A stretch of DNA of 64,000 bases from Membranipora membranacea. Taxonomy: Eukaryota > Bryozoa > Gymnolaemata > Cheilostomatida > Membraniporidae. Position numbers and translations under genes: made by a program. Where the stretch lies: NCBI GenBank assembly GCA_914767715.1, contig OU612075.1, forward strand, positions 15,190,001-15,254,000. The letters run 5' to 3'. The notes under the pieces are model-generated. The model worked only from the letters and a program-made list of their open reading frames with translations. It did not search any database and was not told the DNA's origin. Shown in pieces: positions 13,301-39,223 of the stretch (its first letter is position 1; each line of letters opens with the position of its first letter).

Positions 13301-15579
13301 AAAGCATTTTTCAGTATTGCCACCGTTCATTCAGGACATATACCAAGGTTATATCTAGTAAAGCACTTCCCACCAAAGTAATTGGAGCCATTGCACTGCA
13401 AAGTCCAAGGTCAGCAGTATAGCCCAAATACTCTGGGAGAAAGTGCATTACAGGAAGTTGGTGAGCACGCCCCAGTGTTATCTTACCAGCTCGCACCAGC
13501 ACTTGCTCTTACTCTTCTGAATAAACAAAGTGTTTTAGTATATAATAGTGCCTCAAATCACGCCTGTAGCTCGGTGTGTTAATCACACACACAGCCACCA
13601 CATCAGACAGAGTTTAGATCAAGTGTACCCCTGCCCTCCCTGTTTATGTGGTAATGTCCGAGAGGGAGATTGTGTGAGAAGAGAAAATGCAACCTTACCG
13701 GGTAATATAAGAGCTTTTTTTCATTCCAGACGATCCCAGGCCAGTATATTAAATAAACACAGAAGATCACCCTACCATACAACAGCAGGGGCCTAGCTTT
13801 AGATATTGTACTGTATTAATTGAATATCCCAATGAGTTCAGTTCATTTGTTCCCCTTTTTTCGAAGCTATTCTCTCAAATACGAATAGTTATTTCTAGAA
13901 AATGGTATAACTTACATTGCTGCCAGATTTACTGTAGTAGCTATGGTAATATTCATACAGCAGTTTGGTATCGTTGAAATCTAAACATCGGAGCTCGACC
14001 TGTATACAGGCTGATTCCTTTGAGGAGCCATAACATGAGATGTTGTGGTCTGCAATCATATTAGCGATGGAGCAGGTATAATTCCTATCAGTGAAGTCAG
14101 CATGCAGACTCCTGGAGGCAGCGTTGGTGAGGAAGAATGAAGTGGCAAAACTAAGAGAAAACGCTATAAGAATAGCTACCGAACCAATGACCTTCAAAAC
14201 AGTAGAATAGAATTCTTTAATTATGATTGCAGGGTGATGGGACACAGTGCATTGTTTTAAGGTATTGTCATGTTCAAAAAAATTGAAAATCCCCACAAGA
14301 TTTCGAACACCAAAGCGGGTATCAGCGATATCTGTTGGCACATCATCCCTTGACGAGTCAGCTTTCAGTTACTCGAACATCCCCTCAGCTATTAAAGAGT
14401 GATGACAGGGCATTGCTGTTTTCTTGCAATCATCATTTTGCAATTACCGGCCCACGCTTGCAATATAATGTACAACCTGAGGGATATTGGTGTAATATGA
14501 AGCAAATGTGATGGATAAACTATGATGGCCAACAGCCACAGCAGAGCAGCAACTTGTGTTGCACTATGAACCATGTGACTACCAATCCTGACCATTTTGT
14601 GCAAAAATTGTCTGGTTCATCCATAGACTTAATATCTATGGGTTCAACTTACTATTTTTGCCAATTCTGTTTATGAGACGCAGGCCTTAAACGGCTCCAA
14701 GATGTATATAACTATTTCTTCTCCATATGAATACAAAAAACATGTACATTCAAAAGTTAAAAATGTAAATATGGATTCCATGAGAACTGTATCAAGGAAG
14801 TCCTTAACACAGAAATACACGGACATTCACCTGATGAGTAGTGAGAGCGTCAGGATCTACTTCCTCTCCCTCCTCCTCATCATCCTTCTTTTTATCGCCT
14901 GCCTCTTCTACATCTCCAGCCTCATCTTCTCCTTTCTTACTGGCCGTCTCATCACATACTTTACTGTTTCCATCAGTGGCAGAACCATGAGCCTCTATGT
15001 CCACTGGAAATGATTGTGAGCAGCCTAATTAATAATCAAATCAAGTTACACCTTTTATTTCTTTTCGCACTTACGTCCCAAATGTTAATATTAGAAAAAT
15101 AAAATTCTCAGAACACCTATAAATAGATCTGGAATTTTTGGTTATGAGGTGAGGATATCACAAACAATAATCATTACTATCAAAACAATTGCAGGCAATA
15201 TCACCTAAATGCCAGTGCAAGACATTATAAAGAGTCATGAGGCATGTACAGAAAGTGTTATTTATGCCCTAGCTTGCCAGGTCCTTAGGTACAGTTAAAC
15301 TCACTGGTTCACTCATCTAGCACTGTTAGAATAGCTTTGTGAGAGGAAAATTTTGCCTTTTCGCACATGCTTAAATTGTGAAATTGATCGCTATCTAACA
15401 ATTACAACCCTTCTCTATTTCATTTATTGACGCTAGCTAATGTAACATCACCACAAACTAGCTTATCTAAACTGTAGCTAATATTAACTCCTTTAGAGCA
15501 TTACTGTACCGTTGAGTGTTGTCTCCTCCTCTAACGGCTCATTCAGTTTCTTCTCTTCCTCTGTACTACAGCTCGCCAT
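10334..15579 (-). CDS. Two-TM Cys-rich membrane protein, BK channel beta subunit-like
   Basis: Seven exons in coding order: 15510-15579, 14831-15003, 13916-14191, 12166-12267, 11758-11908, 10907-11042, 10334-10460; 1035 nt, 344 residues, all junctions in frame. It begins MASCSTEEEK, after which residues 25-80 are strongly acidic and Lys-rich, presumably cytosolic. A TM helix (VIGSVAILIAFSLSF) follows. Then comes an extracellular loop with about nine Cys and several N-glycosylation sequons (NYT, NIS, NDT, NRS), a second TM helix (LIIPNVIMTVVIFSLIILF) and a short basic tail. The pattern CIQVELRC-LLYEYYH-NCSAIRC-(40 residues)-CC parallels the KCNMB ectodomain (CxQVYV, LLYH, CSYIPxC). In that family it would modulate Ca2+-activated K+ channels at the plasma membrane. 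The similarity is by eye; another two-TM family is possible. Confidence 0.55.
11200..11274 (-). repeat. tRNA-Ala(TGC)-like sequence with unpaired acceptor stem
   Basis: On the minus strand it starts GGCAGTGTGGTGTAGTGG. The anticodon loop CTTGCAA sits in a four-pair stem, and the T arm CTGGGTTCGATTCCCAG is perfect. The anticodon would be TGC (Ala). The 3' acceptor strand (CTTGTAC) does not pair with the 5' GGCAGTG, and the last anticodon-stem pair is mismatched. A pseudo-tRNA or SINE head therefore fits better than a functional gene. It lies in an intron of the BK-beta-like gene. Confidence 0.5.
12593..12653. repeat. AT-rich perfect hairpin in intron
   Basis: The arm AACCATAAACATATATAA and its exact reverse complement flank a short AT-rich centre, giving an inverted repeat of roughly 27 bp per arm. 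It is intronic. It could be a small foldback element or an AT-rich palindrome. Confidence 0.7.
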
Positions 15580-16349
15580 CCCACAATGCACTGTCCTTTT
15601 CCACACAACGCAATTTGTCGCTTTCCCACAATGTACTGTACCACTTTCCCACAATTCTCTGTATTGCTTTCACTATCCTTGATGCTCTATATTAATATCC
15701 CAGGATGCGCGTTCACAGTTCCCACAAAACACTATATCACCACTAATAAACCACGAGTAAATGTTTCACCATTTGCTGTTGTCTCTAGAAGTAAACGGTT
15801 CTGAGCTGGATAACTGAAAAATGAACACCATCATATGTAAATAATATTTCACCAGCGAGTGTTTAATAGTGTTACCTACTGAGTATTGCTAGCTAGCTAG
15901 TATTGAAATGATGCCAGCTCAGGTGAAATCATTACCTCATTAGATCAGTAGTACCTCTAAAGTATGTTAGTCTGGGTAGCTATCAAAGTCAAAGAGAGCA
16001 TCAAAGAGCTAAATATCACACTCTTGTGCCAGACAGTAACATTCCAGTGTGATATTTTCACAAAAATATTCATGACTGGGGCCCAGGAAGACCAGAGGGA
16101 GTATGACATTTGGTATCGGAGGCATTGCGAGCAATAAAAAATAAAAATAGATCACTGGAATATAACAAGCTACCGCTCTACCTCAAAAAAGCTTCCACTT
16201 CTCATTCAAACGCAAACTGAACAATAGCAATTTAGGACACGAAACAAATCAAAACAAATCAGAAAACAATGCTGAGCAACCTGGTAGCAATCCACACTGA
16301 CTCGGGCAGAAAATCTCAGTATGAGAGGACTGACTTTCCTATATACAGG

Positions 16350-16395
16350 GCAGCGGCAGCAGATATCGGCAGCAGATATCAGTGGCAGCAGATAG
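16350..16395. repeat. Short tandem repeat, GGCAGCAGATATC unit
   Basis: About three imperfect copies of a 13-bp unit (GGCAGCAGATATC, then variants with GTGGCAGCAGATA) lie in tandem in the spacer. No function is evident. Confidence 0.7.
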
Positions 16396-17549
16396 CGCTG
16401 AGAATGTAGACTAGCTGTTTTATAATTGAGCAGCGAACTGCTGACAAGATGGATTAGAACAAGTAATAAAACAGCCATTCAATAATTAATTAGCAGAAAA
16501 TAATAACTCTCTTTGCTTTGCCGATCTAGTATTCATAAAGCTTTGTATGATCCTCACATCTTTCTCTGCAACTAAATGATTAAAATACAAACCTCGCACT
16601 TCGAGTTCTGACAGCAAAATACGCTCAGCAATTAGTCAAAAGCATGGATGGTGAAACTACTAAAGTACACTCATAGAAATTAAATTTAGTTCTAGATTTA
16701 AAATTCACTTTACATACAATATTCTTTATGGCTTCAAACATACAAACACCAATTAATTGGACAGCAACAACAAAGTACAATAAATTCCTAAGTAAGAGAG
16801 ATTCCCTATACTCACTACACTAAGCAAAATCACAACCGACCTTCACAAAGCAGCAACCAATCTAAAGGAATTACACTCAGTCTGAGAAGTCAAGAGTCCA
16901 TAAGAGTTTTTTGAGCAATGAAGAGGATGATGTCTGCTGCCATGTCAAGTTTCATTAAGTCTGATAGTCAATTAATATCTTTCTCTATCATGTCTTTATT
17001 CACTCTCAGTATTAAATGAGATGTGACATCCAAATAGTCTTATAAATCGTAACTGGATAAAATCATCCTTGTACCTATGTTGGGACACAACTGAACTTGT
17101 GAGATGTGGAAAAAATATCAATTTAGGATTGATTTTACTCCTAGTTCATACCGACTTCAACGTCGACATAAAAAATGCCTCAATGCTACAGATCTGCGAG
17201 TCCGTAACCTTGCCACAAGAGCATGTCACAGTTTTGTGATAGCCTCTGATATATGCTAGTGGATAGCAGATTATTACCATGGGTAATATAAAAAAATTAA
17301 AACACATGACGCAAACCCTTGCTACGCGACATTTGCAGCTCATGATTTTTGGAGCGTCAGGGGTATCATTCGTCCACAAACAACATTTTATAAAATGTCA
17401 GAGGAGTAACACAAAAATTCCAACAGAGTACATGACACTGGTTTGATCTTCTTAACTCCAAATAATGATATACTAGCACTAAATTTCTGTTCCATAAATT
17501 TAAACTGCTTGCTTGGATTATATAAAGAAACTTGAAGTAGCCTACTTAC

Positions 17550-17690
17550 CTGATAGGCATTAAAGTGAAGACTCCTTACAGCAGTGTGTGTTTTATAGTA
17601 AATTCCAGCCGATAGAATATCCGCCGGCGGTAGCTGATCCCAGCTGTGAAGTCCCTCTAGACTGTTATAAGACAATCTATGAGTGCCCTC
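17550..17690 (-). other. Possible isolated exon (unassigned)
   Basis: On the minus strand an open stretch encodes SYNSLEGLHSWDQLPP and continues to a canonical donor (CAG/GTAAGT at 17549-17550). No in-frame ATG is present, and I found no partner exons or protein family. It could be an internal or 5' exon of an unrecognised gene, or chance. It is recorded because the donor is strong and the peptide composition is gene-like. Confidence 0.2.
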
Positions 17691-19703
17691 TCTACCTCTC
17701 TGTGGAGTTTACTCATACAGCTTGAGTGTATGTAAACAAAATTCTGATTGGATGATAACTCTGTGAATGAAAACAGCAATAAACACCCTCATTCTGCAGC
17801 CCGCAATTTTCTATTGTGATCAGAACCCTCGATGGATAAAAAATCCCTGACGTGACCCAAACAATGGCGTATTATTCTCAAAGGGGCCAGAGTTGACAGG
17901 CATGGACCAAATTCGTAGAAACCTTCATCAAATTTAGGCCGGAAAGAAAGCGTTTGTAATGATTTGCTACTATCTCAACCTACCTTACCTTAGATAGCAA
18001 TGATGGTTAGATGAGGCAGCATCCACACTACAATACACTGAACTTTACACTTGCACTAAAAAAAGTACACAGAGCTCTACATTTCTGGTCTGCATCTTTG
18101 TTTAGACAAACAAAGCTGACTCTTAACAAAGCTTTTTAGTCAGGTGCATTTAAACCTCAGGGGAAAGCGGCGCTCACATTGCCTGATGGTCACAAGCAGC
18201 ATCAGAAATTCTATCTAATTAATTCACATTCCTTTCCACACACAGCACTGTTCAGGAGGCAACCAGAATTAACAATTTCCATAGAAAAAAAGGCACCAAA
18301 AATGTCTTAATAAGTCGAGTCGCCATCATTTGATAGTAATATTTGCAAACCCAAAAGAGGAGAAATCTGAAGATTTAACAACAAAACAAATTCAACTTCC
18401 CAGGATTGGCTGCCCAAAGAAACATTCACCAAGAATAAGGGAGATACAGAGGTCTAGAGGTCTATAAAACAGCAGCAGCAGTTTGTTATACTCGGATATA
18501 AAAATGATTCTGGTCACTTATTAATCAATAATACAAGTCAATCTGTGTTAGACTGTAATGACAATGATGATCGCAAAAAGCCAATGTTTATATTACAGAG
18601 GTGTTGATGACCTTTTGATAGATATCAAAACACTGAGAGTGTCACCAAATGTTTATTCAAACTGAGTTCTATCCCAATGTTGGCATGCATGCCCAGAAAA
18701 AACAACCGCTGATCTGCTGCTGCAGATGCGTCAGCTCTGAAATGTCCCACATAAAACTAATGCAATTTCAGCAAAATAACACACCATACCTTATAATGAT
18801 AACAATAAGAACTGTCAGCAGATTATGGAGTATGTCTTCACTGAAGGGAGAACTTCTTGTATTTGGTTATGTCAGTAAAGATGTTCTCAAATAACTGGTA
18901 GGAGACCACACCACATATAATACAATATTGCAATGAGTTATAAAGTAGACTGAATTTTCTGTTCATGATTTCACCCTAGATAAAAGGCTATTCATACATA
19001 TCAAATCATGAGATGAAAATACTGCTCAGAATAAATGTAAAGAACCAGTTGAATATTATATAATTGTCTGAGACTGTCATTAATTCTTACTGCACCATAA
19101 TGGGTCACTAACATGAAAACAGTGACACTGTGTAAGCGTAAGCTTGTGGAAAAGTTTTCACTTAATAAAAATTGGCAACAAATGAGGAGTAATCCCCTCA
19201 TTGTACAAGAGAAGATTACTTGCAAACTAGATACAATAATTTTTACATTTAGTATATACAAAGGAAAGAGAGTTTTACCTTGATTTACATAATGATTAGA
19301 CTGATATAAAGTAAGCCTAACATTACATCTCTTGTAAATCATATACACATTTTTTTATAATCAATAATTAGCATTGTTTAAACTTGGTAAAAGTTGCAGG
19401 AATTAACAATATTATTAGGAGAAGCAGTTGATGGATGGGTCGACAAAGTGCAGGGTGTGGATGTGAGACATTCAAACATGCACTCACAATAAAAATTGTC
19501 TATGTCAGTAACATAAATATTTGGCCAGCATCATCCTGCATCTAATTCTTATGAGAGTGCATTTCACCACCCGAGTCAGCTCTACATGGACGATATTGAG
19601 GTTAGGAGATCAACTCACCTCATCGCATCATATCAGCATCACAAATCTACATGTAATGTTAGTGTGTGCTGCGGGTCTGTAGGCCTGTTTGCTGAGAAGT
19701 CTC

Positions 19704-34025
<14,322 letters not shown>

Positions 34026-34072
34026 GATGTTATCTTCTAGCTATATGTTATTGGTCATAGCCTAGTCAGCAA

Positions 34073-34309
34073 ATGACTACAACAATGTCAACAGTAAGAA
34101 TACAATTTATTTTGATTTTTTTTCTCTGTTTGTGTACACCGGAATTAACTAAACAGTGTATCTGTACCTATTTACGAGTAACAGAGGAGCAAAAACCAAT
34201 GGAATTTCAGATAACAATTGATGTGGATGTCAAGGACGGTTTAAGAACCGGAATTTGCAATTGCGCGGTGAAGCAGCGCGGCTATGGTAATACACCTGTA
34301 ATTGGGTGA
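34073..34309 (+). CDS. Small putative secreted protein, divergent from NKAP
   Basis: The open frame starts 47 bp from the NKAP start codon on the opposite strand, so any promoter would be shared. It begins MTTTMSTVRIQFILIFFLCL, a plausible signal peptide, and continues with a mature part holding two CxC pairs (CIC, CNC). A possible splice donor (GG/GTAATA at 34287) lies inside the frame, exactly where the 471-bp repeat begins. The end may therefore be spliced (to an acceptor at 34429) rather than the in-frame stop. No family is recognised. It could be chance ORF in a bidirectional promoter region. Confidence 0.3.
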   Translation: MTTTMSTVRIQFILIFFLCLCTPELTKQCICTYLRVTEEQKPMEFQITIDVDVKDGLRTGICNCAVKQRGYGNTPVIG

Positions 34310-34756
34310 AGGTCAACTTGTTGCACCCATCCTCCAAAATAAAATGATTAGTATGATGATGACAAATGAGGCTGTAGCCAATTCAAAAGCACTGCTATCA
34401 GTGATATTGAACCCTGTTAATATTGTCAGGTGTATTTGCAATGGAAACTTATTGAATTAAATTATGAAATTTCTTTTTGCAAAATCATTTTTGGAAGATC
34501 AATGCATACGGTTTGGCTAATGGAAATTAGACCGGAAATGTGTGATAAATGCAATGGTCTTACATATGGGGCCACTGAAAAATTCTGGCAACGAATTTTC
34601 AACCCAGAGTCACCAATATGGAAGAGCAGAAGAATACCATCATTTTGAGTGCTATGGTTAAAGAATTGAAAGAACCTGAAGCAGGCCTATTGAGGTGACA
34701 AGTCAACATAGTTTGCATGTAAAGCAATGGGGAAATAAATAGAGGTGTTGGACCTA
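34286..34756 (+). repeat. 471-bp direct repeat, left copy
   Basis: By eye this is identical over its whole length to 36081-36551. It begins GGTAATACACCTGTAATTGG and ends GGTGTTGGACCTA. It contains an acceptor-like TTGTCAG followed by a 73-codon open frame (34430-34648) with a CDKC motif and WLMEIRPEM, ending in TGA. The open frame is of unknown origin and has no recognised family. Confidence 0.9.
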
Positions 34757-35040
34757 ATAGTAGCACTAGCAGACAAACTTGCACCATCAGCTGACTGCAG
34801 TAAATATAGCAACTTCAAAGGAAAAACATTATTCAGTGACCTGGCTGGGTAGGTTATGGAACATTTAAGGGTTGGTGACATTGGTGGGCACCGGTAGGGT
34901 TGGGCATGGGGGGGGGGATGGGCTGGTGGCTTGTCCTGTATGAACTAGGTTAACATAATCATATTGGAACTAAGAAGATATATGATGGAAAAGAGTGCTG
35001 GGTTAGTTGAGCAACATGTCGTCGTGTTGAACCCCAACTG

Positions 35041-35465
35041 TTGACCCCTGAATCCGCTTTTGAGCCCAAAAATTCAAAACTGCCAGCTTTTAACCCAAAA
35101 CTTCAAGCTACAAACCCCAAAATGCGAGCTGCAAACCCCAAACTTCGTTCATGCTGCAAACCCCAAACTGTGAGCTGCAAACCCCAAAGTGTGAACTGCA
35201 AACCCCAAATATTGACCCTCAAACCCCAAAAAATGACCCCCAAACCCCAAAAACTGACATCTAAACACGAAACCCTCGTTTATGACCCCCAAACACCAGA
35301 AAGTAGGCCGTGAACCCCGGAGTGTAGGCTGCAAACCCAAAACTGCGAACTGCAAACCCCAAATATTGACCCCGAACCTGACCCCTAAACCCCAAAAGCT
35401 GACCCCAAAACCCCAAATTTGGCTCACATACCTCAGGCTGCCAACCCCGAACCCCAATATTACAC
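35041..35465. repeat. 21-bp G/C-strand-biased minisatellite
   Basis: About 20 imperfect copies of a 21-bp unit, CTGCAAACCCCAAACTGTGAG and variants. The constant core is AACCCCAAA. Because 21 is a multiple of three, several frames stay open on both strands and encode heptapeptide repeats (e.g. minus-strand LGFAVHT), which explains the overlapping ORFs here. The minus strand carries regularly spaced GGGG tracts and could form G-quadruplexes. Confidence 0.9.
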
Positions 35466-36080
35466 CCCAATCCTCAATCAATATGACTATACTATATCTT
35501 AACCTCATAAAACACTTCGTCTGGTGCTTACAGCACATGAATTTGCACCTGTCGGGCAAGTCCGGACTTGTTCTCTCTTCTTCTTTATAAGACTCTAACT
35601 AGATTTAAGTGTGTTGAATTAATGAGTGTCTCCTTGAATGCATTTCTGAAGGTCAAAACCCCACCCCATTACTCAATAAACAACTATATCTTCAGTCAAT
35701 GGGTCATTATTTGAAGTTATCTCCCCGCTTGACAAGGAAAAGTTACTTCCAAATGACATGTATACGTCACACTTTAGCTTAACATCTCTTCTGTCTTATG
35801 TCTGTAGACAACCTGAGCCGTCGCTGCAGACTTTGCCAATGATGGTCATGAACATTGTATATCTGTAAGCTGCAACCTAAGCAAGATACCATTTTAGAGA
35901 CCAATAAGGGAGCAAAGCCTGACAAGGTGAGTTTTGAGGGCAACGGTCTTATGGTCAAATGGCCGTGGCCAGTCACGCTATGGATGGATCGCCTCCGAAC
36001 TTCGCACCATGCTAGCGTACCAACAGAGGTCGTATGTGACCAACTTTGAAGACCCGTTACCGTCAGTCCGGTCACTATTA

Positions 36081-36551
36081 GGTAATACACCTGTAATTGG
36101 GTGAAGGTCAACTTGTTGCACCCATCCTCCAAAATAAAATGATTAGTATGATGATGACAAATGAGGCTGTAGCCAATTCAAAAGCACTGCTATCAGTGAT
36201 ATTGAACCCTGTTAATATTGTCAGGTGTATTTGCAATGGAAACTTATTGAATTAAATTATGAAATTTCTTTTTGCAAAATCATTTTTGGAAGATCAATGC
36301 ATACGGTTTGGCTAATGGAAATTAGACCGGAAATGTGTGATAAATGCAATGGTCTTACATATGGGGCCACTGAAAAATTCTGGCAACGAATTTTCAACCC
36401 AGAGTCACCAATATGGAAGAGCAGAAGAATACCATCATTTTGAGTGCTATGGTTAAAGAATTGAAAGAACCTGAAGCAGGCCTATTGAGGTGACAAGTCA
36501 ACATAGTTTGCATGTAAAGCAATGGGGAAATAAATAGAGGTGTTGGACCTA
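36081..36551 (+). repeat. 471-bp direct repeat, right copy
   Basis: Same sequence and orientation as 34286-34756, starting 1795 bp downstream. The 1324 bp between the copies contain the 21-bp minisatellite and no coding sequence. The arrangement is that of terminal direct repeats (a small LTR or TRIM-like element) or a recent tandem duplication. The ends are not TG...CA, and no flanking target duplication was found. Confidence 0.9.
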
Positions 36552-36974
36552 TGTAGCCGTTTTCTGAGTTTACCAACTTTTTCAAAAACCCACCAAACCA
36601 ATTCCATCTTTTTAGTCCAACTCCATCAATGAACTCCCCCAGATCATTGATGCCATGCAACATTATTACATGAGAACATTGAAACATGGACATGATCATA
36701 CAAATCAATGTTATTCAATTCAATGTAATGTAAAAAAAATGAGCACAAACAAGCCCACTCAAACAAAAACAAATTGAGACTCACTCATAATTAATTGTAT
36801 CAATACTATGGACCCATAATAGTACCTGCAACATGGACCCTTGTTGTATAACACACTCAGGCCTATAGTTTGACCATTTACATGTGGTGTTTGATCTGTG
36901 GACATGTGCAAAACGCAGGCTTCCCAGGGCAGGGTGAGGGGTGCTGCACTAAGATCATACATTGCAACCCATAG

Positions 36975-37430
36975 ATGTCCGCATGGCATCCGGTGGCTGA
37001 CGAATAGGTATCCGGTTTGCATGAGGACAACCACCGGATGACTAATAATGGGCATTAGGTTGAATAAGATGGATCCTGACACAAAATTTGAAGTGGCGGG
37101 TGAGATGGATTGTTAATGTTGCTAAAAATGTGTCTGGTAAGTGGCCATCCATCGCACATCTCTGTTAAAGGGCCATCCGCATCTGACAAATACCCATCCA
37201 GTAATGCTAACTGGCCATCCAGTTCATATTGTATCAATCTCAAAAAGTGATCTGGATGGCCATAACGCAACTGTTGATCGTCAAATACCCATCCGGATGG
37301 GCTTGGAGGAGTAATATTGGCTGTACCCCCCCCCCCCCCCCATACGGATTGGCTTGATGATAAATGTCGACACCCCATCGTCCTCTGTTACAATCCCATC
37401 CACTTCTGTCAAATTCGTGTCCGGATGCAA
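36975..37430. repeat. Degenerate repeats with CATCC(GG/AG) core
   Basis: Words of the type GGCCATCC, CCCATCCGGATGGG, GTATCCGG and TCCGGATG recur about a dozen times, in both orientations, at irregular 20-40 bp spacing. CAAATACCCATCC occurs twice. It looks like an eroded minisatellite or satellite fragment. Confidence 0.5.
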
Positions 37431-38339
37431 CCGAATGCCTATAAAAAGCTATGTTATGTATTCAAAAATCATTGTTAGTAGCTGGTACTGTATAGATGAG
37501 AGAAAACTCACTGAGGGTGTTACATATAAGTTAGGAAAACAGGGCACATATAATATGGCTGGCAAGAACTATCAATGGCAAAGACAAGCTGACAGTGTAA
37601 TTTTGATGTGTTTATGGGTGAGATTTTTGGCTTATTTAATGTAAGAACACGGAAATTCTTTCAGCTAACATGCAATTACCTGCAGTTGCTCCACCTGTTG
37701 TCACATGAATATTTTCCCAAAATAAATGGCTACAAGTTAAAGGCGACCAGGGTTTCAAAAAACTTCTCATGGATTAATAGTAGATTGCACCTTCTGCATA
37801 GGGAAAAAGACAAAATCCGATCAGATGATTATTAAGCCAGAATTCTTGTGAAATATTTCATCCATCAGGTACTCAAACTCAGCTAAAATAGAATACCACA
37901 GAGCAGTTTCCTGTTCCTGTTATTATTTAGCCTGTGCTCTATCATCATTACAGTAATGTCTTGGAACCTCCCCTAAACTGAAGTGTTACCCAGCTTACAG
38001 TCAGCAACTACTTTGAGTTTTGCATCGCTTAATGCATAAAGCCGATGCTGCCTAGCACATTATTTACTACCCATTAATGCATTGCTGCAAAACCTTGGTT
38101 GCCCTTTAAATTTCCATGCCCAATTCTAATTCATTCTCGATGTGTGTCATGGATTTACGCAATAATTAGGTAGGACATTTTTTAGCAATGCATTGTTCAT
38201 TCTTGAGTATAAGATAAGTGTGGTTTAACTAAACCCCACAAACTGGAATGTTATTCAAAGGTAAAGGCCTAGCCAAGAATAGGCCTGTGTAGCAAGTCGC
38301 ACCCGCGACAGCCTGCCCAAGCTATATAAAAAACTCACG

Positions 38340-38572
38340 TTTGGTTATAGTCTCGATACCCTGTGATACAGTGTGAGAAACCTAGATGTTATTCGGTTTA
38401 TTTGTTTCCGGTAACATCAGTATGGGCCTACGGACTTTGTAGACTACTGTGGCACAGGAGCATTTGAGGTCGGATGCCCTTCCTGACACCACCATGATAC
38501 GCCGGGAATCGAACACGGGACATCTCGATTGAAAGACCCACGCCCTATCCATTGCACCATGGCCACTCCCAC
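38340..38572 (-). mobile_element. tRNA-derived SINE-like element, family 1 copy A
   Basis: Read on the minus strand, a tRNA-like head (A box around TGGTGCAATGGATAGGGCG, B box GTGTTCGATTCCC) is followed by the body GGTGTCAGGAAGGGCATCC, AAATGCTCCTGTGCCACA and the tail GGTATCGAGACTATAA. The same body and tail occur at 48055-48248, which establishes it as a dispersed family. RNA polymerase III transcription is inferred from the head. Confidence 0.75.
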
Positions 38573-38900
38573 TGCCCGGGCTATATGAGAGCCATTAAAT
38601 TTTTCGACATTGTACAAGCCAGTTAATAAATATTTGTCATTTGGTGACTGCTTGGGCAGCACTTATAATAGAAAGTGTTAACTGGTAGATGGCTAGCTCA
38701 CTAATTCTACTAATTTCCCAATAAAAGGATTAGGGTCCAGGCAATTTTTTATTCGCATAATGACGCTTCAACTGTGTCTTAATATCACTATGTTTCTATG
38801 AAAATGTTGAACTTGGCCTAAATGGTCACCTCTTTGCTTGTCCTTGAAATATGCATCTGTTTTCAAAGGGGTGAGGTCAAGCTAAAACTTCAAAGGCATC

Positions 38901-38969
38901 TGTTGCCAACGGGACTTGAACCCTGACATATCGACCTGCAGCATTTGACGGTTACCGCTCAGCCACGCC
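38901..38969 (-). repeat. tRNA-like segment (A and B boxes), probable SINE head
   Basis: The minus strand reads GGCGTGGCTGAGCGGTAACC, an A-box region of Leu/Ser type, and later AGGGTTCAAGTCCC, a T arm with B box. A complete cloverleaf with a sensible anticodon was not found. Confidence 0.45.
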
Positions 38970-39223
38970 AGCTTGCTGTAGTTTGTACAGCACAATGCGA
39001 ACTGAACCTTAGAGCTCAGCGCCAACCGGGAGGTATTACCACGAATCGATCTCCCTGTAATTCGCGTATATCAATCCATGAAATTCAGTGAATATCAGCT
39101 ATGATCAAACACACAAGTGTTTGATCTGGAAGAAGGTCATCATTTGAGTTTGTTAGCTGACTATGATATCGCTGAGCCTTGTACTCTGTACTCTTATTTG
39201 TAGGAGACTAAATCTTGTATCTC

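Larger units (their letters stand above)
15580..19703. other. Gene-poor spacer between BK-beta-like gene and NKAP
   Basis: I find no multi-exon gene here on either strand. It contains a short GGCAGCAGATATC tandem repeat at about 16350-16395, a possible single exon at 17550-17690 (separate entry), and the 3' flank of NKAP near 19.7 kb. The longest open frames are about 60-95 codons and show no family resemblance. Confidence 0.5.
36552..39223. other. Intergenic repeat-rich region upstream of ZAD/FAR1-like gene A
   Basis: No gene is seen. Degenerate CATCCGGATGG-type repeats occupy about 36975-37430, with a C homopolymer at about 37327-37340. A SINE-like element and a tRNA-like segment lie at 38340-38572 and 38901-38969. 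The promoter of gene A must lie in the last few hundred bases, but no TATA box is clear. Confidence 0.5.

Noticed and set aside
35149-35590. Overlapping open frames on both strands encoding GFA/NPK-type repeats
   Set aside because: They are products of a 21-bp tandem repeat whose period keeps frames open. There is no start context, domain or splice structure.
34286-36551. Classical LTR retrotransposon
   Set aside because: There are no TG...CA ends, no flanking target duplication, no gag/pol coding and no obvious primer-binding site or polypurine tract.
36759-37378. Minus-strand open frames of about 100 codons around 37 kb
   Set aside because: They cross homopolymers and degenerate CATCCGGATGG repeats, with no family resemblance.
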